This document shows, piece after piece, positions 11,009 to 22,126 of a stretch of 42,705 nucleotides of DNA. The notes below the pieces were generated by a model that saw only the letters and a list, made by a program, of their open reading frames with translations, did not search any database and was not told the origin of the DNA. Each line of letters starts with the position of its first letter. Position 1 is the first letter of the stretch. This stretch comes from Cudoniella acicularis (taxonomy: Eukaryota; Ascomycota; Leotiomycetes; Helotiales; Helotiaceae), in the NCBI GenBank assembly GCA_013054445.1, contig JAAMPI010000342.1:1-42705 (forward strand). Direction: 5' to 3'. A program made the position numbers and the translations under genes.

Positions 11009-12336
11009 ATGTTCCGCTCTCTACTTTTCTCAATTTCTGTTCTCATCTGGACGCTGTGCGTCCTACCAATCCAAGGATCATGGTTTCCCCATACCTGTCA
11101 TTCGACTAAACGTCCTCGAAGTCCCGATAAGGGGTCCTTGCGCAACGTTCAAGGTGTGGAGCGAGATCTATCGTCTTCAGTGGATTCTTCAAGCTACTAC
11201 ATGGTCATTACGACCACGATACCAACATACGAGATTTGTTCGCGAAATACCATAGAATCAAACACAACATCATGCTCTACAGCTTTCACAACCATCACAA
11301 CTACTTGCTCTATAGTCCTAGAAGGCCTGTTCACAGCCATCACAGTCAGCGACTGTGACCAAATCATCACATTCTCTTCACAAAACGATTACTCCATCAC
11401 CACAACAACCGGAAACCCCACCCCAACGCCAGCATTGAAAAACCGGGACGCTTCAATACAGTCTCCAAGCCCCACAACGTATATTCAAGATATAGTATCA
11501 TATTACCTAGCACCCTGGCAATCACTCGCTGCCCAAGCCCTACCACCAAACATCACAGTCCTAATCTGCAAAAACGACAACACAGACACCCAAATGTGCG
11601 AAACAATCCATGAAGTCTGGGTCGTGGTCGCCTCCGAACTAGCAGTCACACAAACAAGCACCCTCTTAGTCTCTACCTCTCTCGTGTTGGTATGCTACCC
11701 TCTCCTCCCCCCTTCTCCTCATACTACACGCACTAACAAACCACCAGCCAGGAATCCTCCTCCCAGGAGCAAATAATTCACCCCTTTCCCTCTCACCCGG
11801 GAATTTCAACATCTCGACAGAACTAACATACACAACCCAGTCAACCTACACCACAACATCAACATCCATCATCGGTGCAGAATTCAGAGCCGCAGAAGCA
11901 TTTGCCCCAAATCCAAATCCATTGACGAGCACAACAACTCGCACGACGACTGTGACTCTTACCGGAAAAGCGACGACTGTTACAAGGACGTTGAAATATG
12001 CTTCTGTTTTTCAGACTCAGGTTCCGCAGGGTGGTGAAGAGGGCCACGATGCAGTTGGTGCGACGCCGGATCAGATATTGACATTTACTGAGAGCGATGG
12101 TAGTGATGGGTAAGTCCCCCCTTTCACCCAACTTATACCCAACGGAAAATAGTGACTGACAGGTTATATAATTAGGTTAACAACAATAATTACGACGTAT
12201 TCAACAGTTACGATTACAAGCACAGTTGATGTGCGCTCTGTAAGTGAACCCTAATTCCAACAATGCGCCGTAGTTTTATAATTTCGAAATCGAGCTGAGT
12301 TTATTTTATTCTAGGCTGAACAATCAACTATTTGAT
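11009..12336 (+). CDS. Secreted Ser/Thr-rich protein of unknown function
   Basis: Exons 11009-11689, 11748-12109, 12176-12239 and 12316-12336 encode 375 aa. The first 23 residues form a clear signal peptide (MFRSLLFSISVLIWTLCVLP). The mature part is very rich in Thr and Ser, with runs such as TAFTTITTTCS and LTSTTTRTTTVTLTGKATT, so heavy O-glycosylation and a cell-surface or wall location are likely. Scattered Cys pairs occur in the first half. No catalytic domain is seen. There is no C-terminal hydrophobic tail of the kind needed for a GPI anchor; the protein ends AEQSTI. An upstream in-frame ATG at 10919 exists, but the one at 11009 begins the signal peptide. The first intron has a CACTAAC branch site. 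Confidence 0.75.
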
Positions 12337-13262
12337 GGTGTCTCTGAGGCAGATTTTTCTTTTGTTGGCTTTTCTGCGTCTGGTTCACGCAGCTGGAAAA
12401 AGGGACGGCGAGGCCCGGCAGGCATTTTTGGATAGAGAAGAGTATGGAGAGGGAGCAAACACATTATTATCCATGATTTAAGTTACAGTGCGAATAAGAA
12501 GAAATCATCGATATTATGAAATGAGAAACTGGTTTCCAACTTTCGGACACTTAGAAATATGAAGAATGGAGACGATTTGTTTGCTGAGCGTGTGGCACAC
12601 TTTAATTTTGGGTTATAGGGACTTCACTGTTTTGACTTGACTGACGGTAGTAAATGCATCGGTAATATATCATACCGTGCCTTGCCTTGCCTAGAAGTAA
12701 ACATCAACGCACCCTAAAGAATATTCCACCTCATCTCATTACATCCTGCGCGCTCTAAAAAGCCATCTTTTACTGTACCAGCCTGCCCTGGCTGAGCATT
12801 TCAATTTCCAAAATGAAAGTTTCGTGTTGCGTAATGCGTAACATAACATTGCCTTGCCTTGCGGTGAAGTAAACAACGCACCCTGAGGAATATTCCGCCT
12901 CGAATCATTACATGCTTTAAAAGCCATCCATTGCAGTATCAGCCCGACCTGACTGAGTACTTCCTAAACGAAAAAATCATATTGCGTAATGCATAACAGT
13001 CGTATTAATCGATGCCGCAGGATAGTGAAATGATTGTGGCCTGCCAACGGGCCAGTTTTTTCGGCATGGTGTGAAAAGGGGATTTCGGTTCACCCATTAC
13101 TCGTCAATCATATTGTGCAGACCGTTTGTTCTCGTAGACTTATCGTACCAAGGTATGAAGGCTCAACCAAGGACGCTCTAGAAGACAATATGTTAGCATG
13201 CTTTGAAAGGAGGGGAGAATGTGCGAGAGAAAGAACTGAAGCGTACGTACAATTCAAAGAGA
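12337..13262. other. Intergenic region carrying a diverged tandem repeat
   Basis: No coding sequence is supported between the secreted-protein gene and the convergent unknown gene. The region contains the two-copy repeat listed separately. Confidence 0.5.
12676..12999. repeat. Imperfect tandem direct repeat, two copies of about 170 and 150 bp
   Basis: Copy 1 (about 12676-12847) and copy 2 (about 12849-12999) share blocks in the same order: GCCTTGCCTTGC, AAGTAAAC, AACGCACCCT, GAATATTCC, ATTACAT, AAAAGCCATC and finally TTGCGTAATGC followed by ATAAC. Small indels and substitutions separate them. The copies carry no open frame. This may be an old local duplication or part of a non-autonomous element; no terminal inverted repeats were seen. 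Confidence 0.7.
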
Positions 13263-13862
13263 TTAATTTTCCATAATGCGAGGTCCATAAGGTGTCTCAT
13301 TGCGTACAAATCGCAGAGCTGTGGGATATACCGCTGGCAAATATGTGGCCAGTATATTGCTAGGGTCCACGATCACCCCGCTCAAATTAGGATCATCAAT
13401 CTGGGTTCCGAGGAAATCCCGCTCCAAATTGTCGAACCAAAACGTATGAAGCTGCTTCGAGACGGATTCGAAAGACTGGAACCAGGTTTCGTAGTGACCT
13501 CCTGGCCTGTCTAGAAGCCTGCCAAGCGTGATAGCAAGTTTGAAGATCATTTTCAGATATTCCCGAACGACGTAGATATTCTCTGTTGCTTCAAGGGTTT
13601 TATCCGTGGAAACGATCGAGAAGGCCTCGAAGACTTCGATAGCATCGTGAAGTGCCTGGAGTGCGAGAGTTCTTCTTGTCCAAAGGTTGGGAGGACAGCT
13701 GCTACCAGAGAAATTGTCTTGAAGAAGTTTGATCTTACAAGCAGAACTCTCCAGGCGGTTGTAAACTGTGTTGCACAACGGTATCAGGTTCTCAGATTGG
13801 TGTTTCTCTTGAATTGAAACGAGTTGATTTTCATGCCAAGCCTTAATCTGACTACCACTCAT
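13263..13862 (-). CDS. Hypothetical protein, 199 aa
   Basis: I do not recognise this protein. The frame is open above 13862 up to about 13901, but the only early in-frame ATG is at 13862 (MSGSQIKAWHEN). The sequence is protein-like, mostly helical, with features such as RRTLALQALHDAIEVFEAF and YLKMIFKLAITLGRLLDRP. It has no signal peptide or membrane helix. An upstream exon is possible because the open frame has no ATG at its beginning, but no convincing splice site was found. Confidence 0.5.
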   Translation of the reverse strand: MSGSQIKAWHENQLVSIQEKHQSENLIPLCNTVYNRLESSACKIKLLQDNFSGSSCPPNLWTRRTLALQALHDAIEVFEAFSIVSTDKTLEATENIYVVREYLKMIFKLAITLGRLLDRPGGHYETWFQSFESVSKQLHTFWFDNLERDFLGTQIDDPNLSGVIVDPSNILATYLPAVYPTALRFVRNETPYGPRIMEN

Positions 13863-15635
13863 CCATTGTATAGCACAAGCGTTGGAAACAGCAGGGCCCA
13901 ACGATTGAAATATCCTTGCTTAGCTATAGCCTCCCGCCTCGAATCATTTGAGAAGCCTTATGGCATTTGCTAAGCTTGACATAGCTAAGTTGAAATGAAT
14001 CTATAGTTGTTTAGATATCGTTTAGCCTCATGAAACGATGCAACTTACTCCCGTGATGAACTTTATCTGTCTTTCAAAACAATACAAACGCAAAAATAAC
14101 TGCACAAAGCAGGAATAATTATAGCGATAGTTTTTGATGTGCCTTGTTCAAAAGGAAACTTAAAAATATTGTACTCGAGGAATTATTGTTGCTAGAAGAA
14201 GAACGCAGTTGTGTCAACTTGTGTGGAAGAAACGTGATGATTCAGGCAATCGAGAGATCGAAGATCGACCTAACCCGTCTTGAACAATTTGAGTTCAAAC
14301 GCTGTCAACGAGAGTTTCAGTTTCAAATGGACTAATAGCAATTCTCAAAAGGCAGGGGGGAGTTGTTCCATTTAAAAAGCTTCTTCTAAGAACTATTATT
14401 TGGCCACTCGGCTTGGAAAATTTGGCATAATCTGTACGAGAACAGCGGAGGTGAATTCCTCGCCGAGATACCCCAGTTTTATAAACAAACAAGGGATGAG
14501 TTATCAAGCCTGTTGCTCAGCATTGGCTGTCACGGCACACAAAAGCAAATCTCATAGTATAGCCTTCCGCCGCTAAGTTATGTTTTCTGCTGGCTTTTCC
14601 GGGATCGCAAGAAATTTTCTACCATATCCAGTTAACCAAAACCTATTTGTTGTAGCACTATTTTTTGAGAGGGGGACGAGACGGTGATATGCTGCCAGAA
14701 AACAGAAGTTCTGCTTGGACTTATATGCAATACGGCCATTCAGTGGAGAGACCTCAGGTGATTCTCCGTGAGATGCAGATATGAGGCAGAATTCCCATGG
14801 TTCTGTGGAGTTCAACGGCCCAACGCACCGGGAATGGAATATGTCACAAGATCATGTACTGTACTGTACAAGTGAATGGTTTAGTGGGCATCTCTCAAAA
14901 AAGGGGGTACGCCTTGATCTCCGATGTCTCCCATGAGGTGCGGGGATCTGGACACTTTCGGCTCAGTGCTTCTTGTCTCGGATACTTCCTTGAAATAATA
15001 TGGCCATCAACGACAGTAAACGAGAGGAAAAAGAAAAGAAATCCGGAGAAACAAATTGATGGAGGGAATCCAACAGCACTACATGGGGTGATCATGGGCT
15101 TTTTTTTCTGAGTTTGATCCAGCCTTGCAGTTCCTTGCTAATAAGAATGCTGTATTAATATCCGAAATCGGGTGCCTTCGGTCGGAATAACAGAAGCACT
15201 TATACATTAATCAGGTCAAGGTTTTCGGATGTGACTAGTCGTCTGCCAGGGGGCGGGAAGATGGTGAGGGCGAAGGCGCCGTCATCGCGTCCAGCTACGG
15301 TGCCCTGCAGTTGAGGGACTTGGACAGAAGTAAATGCGCTGAGGAGTAGCATGGCCCAAGCGTGGAAAACAAAGCACAAGATCAAACAGAGACGTGGTGG
15401 CTGTGAGACTGGAAATTCGCATGTTGAGAAAGAAGATTGAGGATAGATCTAGAAGCAGGATATCGCGGGTAACCAGTTCCGATATTTTTCCGCCTCGCTT
15501 AAAGTACCGGACTCGGTTCAGATAAGCGATTCGCAAACCCTACAGAAATATTAAAAATTGAGCCTCAAAGCATTATCGAGTAAAAATTTCGGGAAGCAAA
15601 AGAAAAGGAATTAAAATATAAAAAGATGCAATAGC
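13863..15635. other. Long intergenic stretch, no gene supported
   Basis: Several short frames occur on both strands (for example at 14144-14335, 14573-14815 and 14895-15095), but none has recognisable motifs or consistent composition. There are no long repeats. Relics too diverged to recognise cannot be excluded. Confidence 0.4.
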
Positions 15636-15640
15636 AAAAA
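15636..15640 (-). terminator. RNA polymerase III terminator of the tRNA-Arg gene
   Basis: Five T on the minus strand (forward A5) lie 7 bp past the 3' end of the tRNA gene, the expected Pol III stop signal. Confidence 0.7.
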
Positions 15641-15647
15641 GAGTGAG

Positions 15648-15719
15648 CACTCCAAGTGGGACTCGAACCCACAGCCTCGAGATTAGAAGTCTCGCGCGCT
15701 ACCATTGCGCCATTGGAGC
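15648..15719 (-). tRNA. tRNA-Arg (anticodon TCT), no intron
   Basis: The 72-nt minus-strand sequence folds into a full cloverleaf. The acceptor stem is GCTCCAA with TTGGAGT, including one G-U pair. The D stem is GCGC/GCGC. The anticodon stem is CGAGA/TCTCG around the loop CTTCTAA, with anticodon TCT reading AGA codons. The variable loop is AGGCT. The T stem is GTGGG/CCCAC around TTCGAGT, containing the B-box. The discriminator base is G. A T-run terminator follows. Confidence 0.95.
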
Positions 15720-15788
15720 AATCATTGTAGCAATCATTGTAGCAATCATTGTAGCAATCATTGTAGCAATCATTGTAGCAATCATCGT
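15717..15788. repeat. 12-bp minisatellite, six tandem copies, abutting the tRNA 5' end
   Basis: The unit AGCAATCATTGT repeats six times without a gap from 15717; the last copy differs by one base (CATCGT). The first three bases are also the first bases of the tRNA gene, so the array begins inside its 5' end and fills the upstream flank where Pol III starts transcription. Confidence 0.95.
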
Positions 15789-16097
15789 ATGTTTTGTGAC
15801 ATAAATTTGCTCGATTTGTTTGAAAATTTTCTTATTTCTTTATATGAAAAGGTTAAGATTTGCCGAGTTTCAACCATTGCTTAAGCGGAGAATGCGGCGT
15901 TACTCAATGATCATTGGACAGATACTGTGGGGTCATCAAAACCCTTACAAAGTCCAAGCTTGTGTAACTCTTCTTGAATCCAGCACCTTTTTTACACTTA
16001 TTCTAGGTGTTTTCTTAGATTTTCCTAAGCAGACAGAATTTTAAAGTCGACTGTGCGTGTTTTAGAGTGCAAAATTGTGTATTGCCTAACGGAAGAG

Positions 16098-16812
16098 CTA
16101 ACCTAAGTACATGTCACTCTTAAAGAACTTCTTGATATTCGGTCTGCTCTGGACAGCGTCAGTTAATTGAACCAATCTGGGGTATTCCTTTAATCTCTTT
16201 CTCTTATCCTGAATAATATTCTCATCGTGGCATAATTAAAACAACACTAAATCGGCGTATGTTATTTTATTGCCGACAACGACAATGAATGGTCCCCTCC
16301 GAGAAATGTCAGAACCCTTCAAGTGACTCTCAATCGCCTTAAGAAATCTATTACGGTCGCCTTTCTAATGCTTGGGATAATCTTCTATCTGATTGTCTGA
16401 GAAGGATGCCGCAATAAATAGTGTTCTCCCTTTGAAATTGTTAGCTGCAAAGGAGATCGGGTTTGTTAGGTTCGCTCACGATCCACAACAATGTCGCAAA
16501 TTGCGTCAGTCCAGTACTTCTCTTCCTCTGTCTTTCTATCATAAGCTCCAAGTTGACTTGCCCAATGCCTAAGAATAGCATAACTCTAGGTAAAAATCTT
16601 TCCATCGTGCATCTCAATTATCGAGATATTTTCTCTGGGGTTCATCTACTAGATGAGACCACTACGCTTGTACTGTGGCCATTCTTCAAAAGAATACCGT
16701 ATATCTTTGTACACTGTACCAACGTCCTATTAATGGTTAATTCGAAAAGCTTCAACAATAGTGTTTCAACATACAATAATAAGTAGTCGTACAACTTGAT
16801 CTCGGCTACGAG
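16098..16812 (-). pseudogene. Glutathione S-transferase pseudogene with stop codons
   Basis: Read on the minus strand in broken frames, this holds a nearly full glutathione S-transferase. Order: EIKLYDY (about 16810), then YKDIRYSFEEWPQYKRSGL, two adjacent TAG, NPRENISIIEMHDGKIF, TAG, SYAILRHWASQLGAYD and KYWTDAICDIVVD. After a disturbed stretch come IEDYPKH, a stop, FLKAIESHLKGSD, GNKITYADLVLF, TAA, LCHDENIIQDKRK and YPRLVQLTDAVQSRPNIKK. This matches the thioredoxin-like N-domain and helical C-domain of fungal GSTs. Two stops sit where Gln (CAG/CAA) is expected, and the cis-Pro position (IPIIE in the family) is Ser, all fitting C-to-T change. There is also at least one frameshift. The gene cannot make a functional enzyme. 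Confidence 0.85.
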
Positions 16813-18095
16813 ACTGGAAGTCGAAATAATGAATAGTAGAAACACCACCAATTGCGCTGTTTGTAGCACTTTCCATGCCATATGTCAAAGTATGAGGCAT
16901 CTTCAGACGTTAGAGGAAAAAACAAAACGAATTGAATTCGTCTAAAGGTGGGGTTGATCCAAACATATAAGAAAATCCGAGGTAATGGATCTCCGGGTAT
17001 GACGTTCTTGAAATCCTTAGTGTTGAACAGTCTAGATTCATCAATCGCGGCTAGGCCACAGGGATACCTTCATACTATTATAACTGGCCTTTCTTTTGTT
17101 GTTTTGGTTGGCAAAAGTAATTTTGGGGGCAGAAATAATAGGGTTCTTTCCGATGTTGCAAAGGAAAAGCTCTCAGTAACGATACCTTTGGTTAGAATTA
17201 CTAGAGATAAATTTAGTTCTTTCTACCTTATAAGGCCGAGAACGAAAATGGGATGTCGAAAAGCAATAAAGAAAATAGAAGAAAAATAAGAAAAATAAGA
17301 AAATATAAATTTTCAACAACTGTTCATGAAAAATATTAGGTCGCTGGCTCGGCTCATGATGTTATGGTAAGAGTAGCCTTGTGAGAAGTTGGAGTTATCA
17401 TTTAAATTTCCAAATATTTGATTGAAAAAATACTAATGTTAACAATTGCATATGAGCTTCATGTTCTAGTGTAGTTAGAAAACTAATAGAGCTAAGATTA
17501 TTTATTTGTCCAAATTCGAGAAAAAGAAGGCTCGAGGGAAAGGGGTTGAAAGCATTCGTAAAATACGAGTACCGGCTCTTCAGGGATTCAGTTGGTGAAG
17601 ACTTTCTAGGCTGCATAGCTGGTTTCATAATACATTACTGTAGTGTCACGCTTTTTTCTCAGACTTGCTGCTGTTTTACTCCTTTCACCGAGTTTGACTC
17701 GATTACAGGCTGCAGCTCGCTGCTCAGTTGTCAGTACAAACAGTGTCAATCTGACAATTAAACTGCGCATTTGGAATTTGTCACTTGAGCTTGATTCATA
17801 CAGCCAAACTTTCCCCCGCTGGATACGAGAAGAAATTCCGATGTAATGGGTAATTTTTTTTGGAGAGGATGTCGCCGGGTCGTTATGAGTTGCGGGAGAA
17901 CAGCTAGGCCGCAAGCGAGGCTAGTTCGCATCTGAACAGCTTGAGAACATTGGCTCTCCTTCAACATCTGCGCGTCCCTGCTCCTCACATCGCGTCTTCC
18001 GCCCTCTGCTGCCGAATTTGCCGGGAAAGGCTCCGAGGCAGCTTTCTGCAGATCTATTACTGTCCTTTCCGCAATCTACCACATCTCGAACCTCA
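16813..18095. other. AT-rich region without a supported gene
   Basis: The part to about 17600 is AT-rich and has only weak frames (for example 16948-17289 on the plus strand). It may be decayed sequence continuous with the GST relic. From about 17900 the composition returns to normal, and the sequence should hold the AIM11 promoter and leader. Confidence 0.4.
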
Positions 18096-18626
18096 ATGGC
18101 CTTCCTGCAACCGACCATGGCTCTACCGCAAACCTCACAAACCTCCTCTACAGCCCCCGAAACGCGGTCTTCGATTTTCTCACGGCGCTCCGCCCGTCAA
18201 TTGGGGCTATTCGCTGCCGGAGCAGGCTTCTTCGCTATAACTTCTGTCATCACAAGGCGGTCACTCGTGCGACGATACAAAGCAACAATTCCCAAGTTCT
18301 ACCAACCAAGCAATCGGGCGAATTTCGAGGTCAATGGAGCGATGGAGGCCTTTGAGGCTTTGAATATAGCAACAATAAATGTTCTTAGTGTTGGCATGAT
18401 GGCCAGCGGTGGTCTGCTCTGGGCGTTCGATATATCATCATTAGACGATATGAGGCAGAAGGTTCGGACAAAGATGGGAGCACCTGGAAGTCTCGAGGAT
18501 AAGGACGCAGAAGAGGAAATTGAGGAATGGTTTGCGACCGTGCTTTCAAGAAAAGAATTCAAGCATCTCAAGGGAAAGGAAAAGGAATTGAAGGACAATA
18601 AGGATGAGGAAGAGACAAAGCCTTGA
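18096..18626 (+). CDS. AIM11: AIM11 family mitochondrial membrane protein
   Basis: Altered Inheritance of Mitochondria protein 11 is a small fungal membrane protein; its molecular role is not settled. The single exon encodes 176 aa. A Ser/Thr-rich N-terminus leads to RRSARQLGLFAAGAGFF (first membrane helix), then the family signature TRRSLVRRYKATIPKFYQPS, and FEALNIATINVLSVGMM with a second helix ending GGLLWAFDISSLDDMR. The C-terminus is highly charged (Lys/Glu). The ATG at 18096 was chosen as the first ATG of the open frame; the frame is open upstream to 18018 but has no ATG there. Another ATG at 18117 is possible. Confidence 0.9.
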   Translation: MAFLQPTMALPQTSQTSSTAPETRSSIFSRRSARQLGLFAAGAGFFAITSVITRRSLVRRYKATIPKFYQPSNRANFEVNGAMEAFEALNIATINVLSVGMMASGGLLWAFDISSLDDMRQKVRTKMGAPGSLEDKDAEEEIEEWFATVLSRKEFKHLKGKEKELKDNKDEEETKP

Positions 18627-19354
18627 TCTTGATATGGCTTTCCCAACATATTCATGCAATTGGCTCGAGGAGAATGGATTCAGTTCCGTCGCCTAGAGCG
18701 CCTATCTACCTCTCAAATGCATTTTGAGAATACAGGTAAAGAACAAACCCCGAGCGAAAATCTTCACTCATCACTCCACTCTCCTTTGAATCCATAGCCA
18801 GCTCTGAAGGAGCTTCACAATACAATTACTGGATTGGCCTTTTTTTTTGTGGTTCCAGTCAGGTTGGGTGCTGGGCTCGATCTTGTCGTTTCGATGTCCA
18901 CACGACGACACGCCTCTTGCTGCCGAAAGCAGATCAACATGCATGTTTGGCTGATCAACCTGGTAAGAACTCAACAATCAGCGATCAAATTCCGCCATTA
19001 TCCTAGCCATTTCCAGTTTCAGGAATTGTGATGGTGGTCCTCAGACTTTCCCTCACTTTGAGAAGTCTCAATGCGCCCCGCCCTGGATGTGCTTTTTGCG
19101 GGTGATCGATCGAGCGTCGTGACCAACATCTTTCACATTTCAACTTCCTTGCCAGTTTGGCAAATCAAATTCCTAAAAAACCAGACTGGCCCTCAGCCCC
19201 TTGCAGGAGCAAACCGTGCACATCCCCGATTTCCGTCACGTTTCCTTCGCATCAATCCAGTCTGGTTGGCAGATAATGCCTCGCCGGCACGATCAAATCC
19301 TTAACTTAGATTCGACAAGAGGAGTGCAATGCACCTACCCGCAACCGCTCAGCA
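18627..19354. other. Intergenic, no gene seen
   Basis: This stretch lies between AIM11 and the proposed first exon of the next gene. Short frames here lack motifs. A T8 run occurs at about 18840. Confidence 0.45.
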
Positions 19355-21437
19355 ATGACTTCAGTACCTTCTGGACCATTTGATTACAAAACAAGGCAAT
19401 ATGTACTGGTAGGTGCAACTTCTCGGAGTATTATTCCTCTTCTCCAGGTGTTTCTAGAGTAGTGAGAAATCTGTATGCTCTATATGCAAGTCTCGGTGTT
19501 CTTGAAACGTGTTCCTAGACTAATCCTTTGCTCTTGAAATTTGCTGAAAAATATATGCTGACTCCGAGATTGTGGGGGTCCAGGTCCCCAAACCTTCCAG
19601 GTGGTCGCAGAAAAGCGAGAGAGTTGTGGTGCATTCACCGATGCTACAGATTCCAGAGACTGCATTATACGTCCCAGTCAAGCGCTACGTCTGTGGCCAA
19701 GAGGATAATGCCGTTTGCTTTCTTCCAAGGGAGGATATCGAAGACGAGTCTAGCGATATATACGAGAATGTTCAAGCCAGCAGGCAGGCCTCGTGGTCTG
19801 AGGCTCATGGTGTTGCTTTAATGGATAGTTCGCCGGACGACGAGTTACAATATCAACGTGGTGATTGTTTTTGGGTATGTATCGGCTCTAACACCAATGG
19901 GTTTGATACCAAGGTACCAGTGATCAATCTACGCACATTTGAGGGAGGGACAATTGCACTGGATCATGTGTGCTGGATTCCAAGGATTCGTGGTCCTCAC
20001 AATGAGCTCTGGACCTTGGCAGGGGAGATTCGGGCACGCAAACTTGCTGGCCCGAAGAACTATACATATTACTCGTGGGTAATCTGCCAGAAAACTGGCA
20101 TCTATCAGCTCACTACTAAAACCGAACAAATACCCACAGAGGAAGCCCCGATAAGAGACAGAAGATATCTATCACTTCCAGAGTCTCGAGATTTGTATGA
20201 GCGAAGGTATCAACATGCATCAGCATTGATCAAAGGCCGACAAGAATCAACAGGCGTTCTGCCGCCAACACCACCTCTCACGCCAAAATTTTCAGATCGT
20301 CAGGCACAGAGAATTGAAAGCGAAAATCAAATCAGCCATATCGGTACACTCCCGGTGCCCAAAGAGGGAGGTTTGGACATGTGGAGAAGGATTTTCGAGA
20401 TGACAAGAGATTCAAGTGGATCTTTCAAATTATCATACAAATTGCTAAATTCTAGCAACATTCATCCACAGAGAACGCCAAATCGCTTCGCCAACTCCAA
20501 ATATCGAAGAAGCTCATCCGGCAGCGTTGCTACACTCACGGACCCCGAAAGAACATCCCCACCACATATCCATGGTCTTGCGGAGCTGGATGGTGATGGC
20601 ATTGTGGTTGCGACAGTTCTTATGGACCTACGGAGGGTATATCGTGGAACAATCCATCAATCCCGACTATCTGGAGACGAAAGCGGCTGGGCCAAGCAAT
20701 GCACCGAGAATTCAAAAAGTTGCACTGAAACACTTCTGATCAGTCGCTGCGATCGCAGAATTTCGAAATGTCGTTACAGCGAGCAGTTTAACTATAAACA
20801 TTTCCATTCAATACCCGAAAAGTGCAGAGTCAACTCCTCTGTCCATGAACACTGCATCTCCCGGCGTCGACCCCGTCCCGACCGAGAAGGGCCATGCATG
20901 CTCGTGAAGCTACCTTCTAAAAACCACAAATGCTGCTACTGGCAATCCAAGGATCGAGAGAATTGGTCGAATGAATGGCTGCAAGAATGCAACAGTGGGA
21001 AAGAGAACAGGTTCGAGGAGAGGAGGATGGCTCTATATGACCATAGCTCTTTGCTCAATCAAAGGACTTGGCGAGATCCCGGGTTCCGATATTCAAAAAG
21101 GTCCGAGGCATTGAAGACAGGTATACCGATGCAGGATCAAAATCATCTCATCAACAGAAGGCTGGTTCCACATTTCGAAAATGGAGAGCATATTGAAGGA
21201 TTTGGGCTTGGGGCGACGAGTTTCACCAAAGATTTGGACAGTGGGGAGCTTGATGAGGAGGTTCAGAGGGTTGGTATGAATACTAGCTCCGACTGCGACG
21301 ACCGCGATATAGATGATTTTTGTTCGTTCTTTAATCCCCAACAGCGCAGCGTTGATGGCCATATCCATGATAGCCCTCGCGAGCACAGCGATTGTCACAC
21401 TTCGAATCAACCAGAATTTGAACCCCAGTGCAGCTAG
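19355..21437 (+). CDS. Hypothetical protein, uncertain 3' half
   Basis: I do not recognise this protein. The main frame is open to 21437 and its first own ATG is at 19641. A better start may be a short exon 19355-19408 (MTSVPSGPFDYKTRQYVL), a 175-nt intron (GTAGGT..GTCCAG) and exon 2 from 19584, which joins in phase and gives 635 aa. The first half reads like a real protein: LYVPVKRYVCGQEDNAVCF, then YQRGDCFWVCIGSN and VINLRTFEGG, a compact and possibly beta-rich part at residues 40-190, followed by a Pro/Ser-rich linker (TGVLPPTPPLTPKF). From about 20600 the frame becomes unusually rich in Cys, His and Arg, and codon-aligned antisense frames look protein-like. The true gene may therefore end or splice near 20600. 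Confidence 0.55.
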
Positions 21438-21585
21438 AAGATGGGTTTCGCCATTAACACGGGGTACGAGGTATTTGGGAACTGGGGCAGGCAGTAGGGG
21501 GTGGGACAGGCGTATGGGATATTGGGGAGTACTGGCAGGAGCAGCAGCATCAACAGTGCAAAGGGGAACATGAACGGGCTCGCCA
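21093..21585 (-). other. Competing antisense open frames, possibly a membrane-protein gene
   Basis: On the minus strand an ATG at 21585 begins a signal-peptide-like start (MASPFMFPFALLMLLLLPVL), whose frame stops near 21438. In another frame a protein-like stretch runs to 21093, with VNGETHLLAALGFKFWLIR and two hydrophobic segments (IAVLARAIMDMAINAALL and IIYIAVVAVGA), and it favours C at third codon positions. No splice pair joining the two frames was found. It lies exactly opposite the doubtful 3' half of the plus-strand gene. Confidence 0.3.
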
Positions 21586-22126
21586 TCGATGTTATTTTCA
21601 CTTATTACCTTCTCACATCCTTGGCTTCATACAAGTGGATCGGCGTTTTTAGGCGCGGGAACATGGGGGACACATAAAATGATAAAATAATACCCGGAGG
21701 GGCTGGACGGGACGGCATTCAAGAGAGATTATCACAAGAAGGCGGGAGGGGATAAAAGGCACAAGATCGGAGGCGTTCGAAAAAACATCATTTATCAATT
21801 ATGACAAGAATATCATTTTTATACCCGAGATCGAGTTTTCGCCCAATTATTGGACTATATTTTTAGCCCAAGCCCCATCTCCCTTTTTTCCCAACGCGTA
21901 TATGTTCTCTTCATCACCAGAATTCGTGAATAATCCAATTCAGAATTAGCAGATATTCCCGCTGCGCCAATCCATGCAAATCTCCTCTCTACATAATGAC
22001 CTTGACATTGAGGAGGTCTATTTATGTATTTCCTTTAAATCAACGACAATTGCCTCTCCCTTATTTACCAAGCAACAAGTATGCCCCATTTTTCTTACCT
22101 TATTCAATAAACATCTTCATAGAATG
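21586..22126. other. Intergenic, AT-rich, downstream of pantothenate kinase
   Basis: No gene is seen. This stretch should hold the 3' UTR of the minus-strand pantothenate kinase gene. Confidence 0.45.

Noticed and set aside
13902..15600. Possible transposon in the long gene-free stretch
   Set aside because: No terminal inverted repeats, long terminal repeats or transposase-like frames could be found.
15717..15788. CRISPR-like array
   Set aside because: Units are contiguous 12-mers without spacers in a eukaryotic genome; it is a minisatellite.
16948..17289. 113-residue plus-strand frame next to the GST relic
   Set aside because: Low-complexity, Lys-rich in AT-rich DNA, no recognisable domain; too weak to call a gene.
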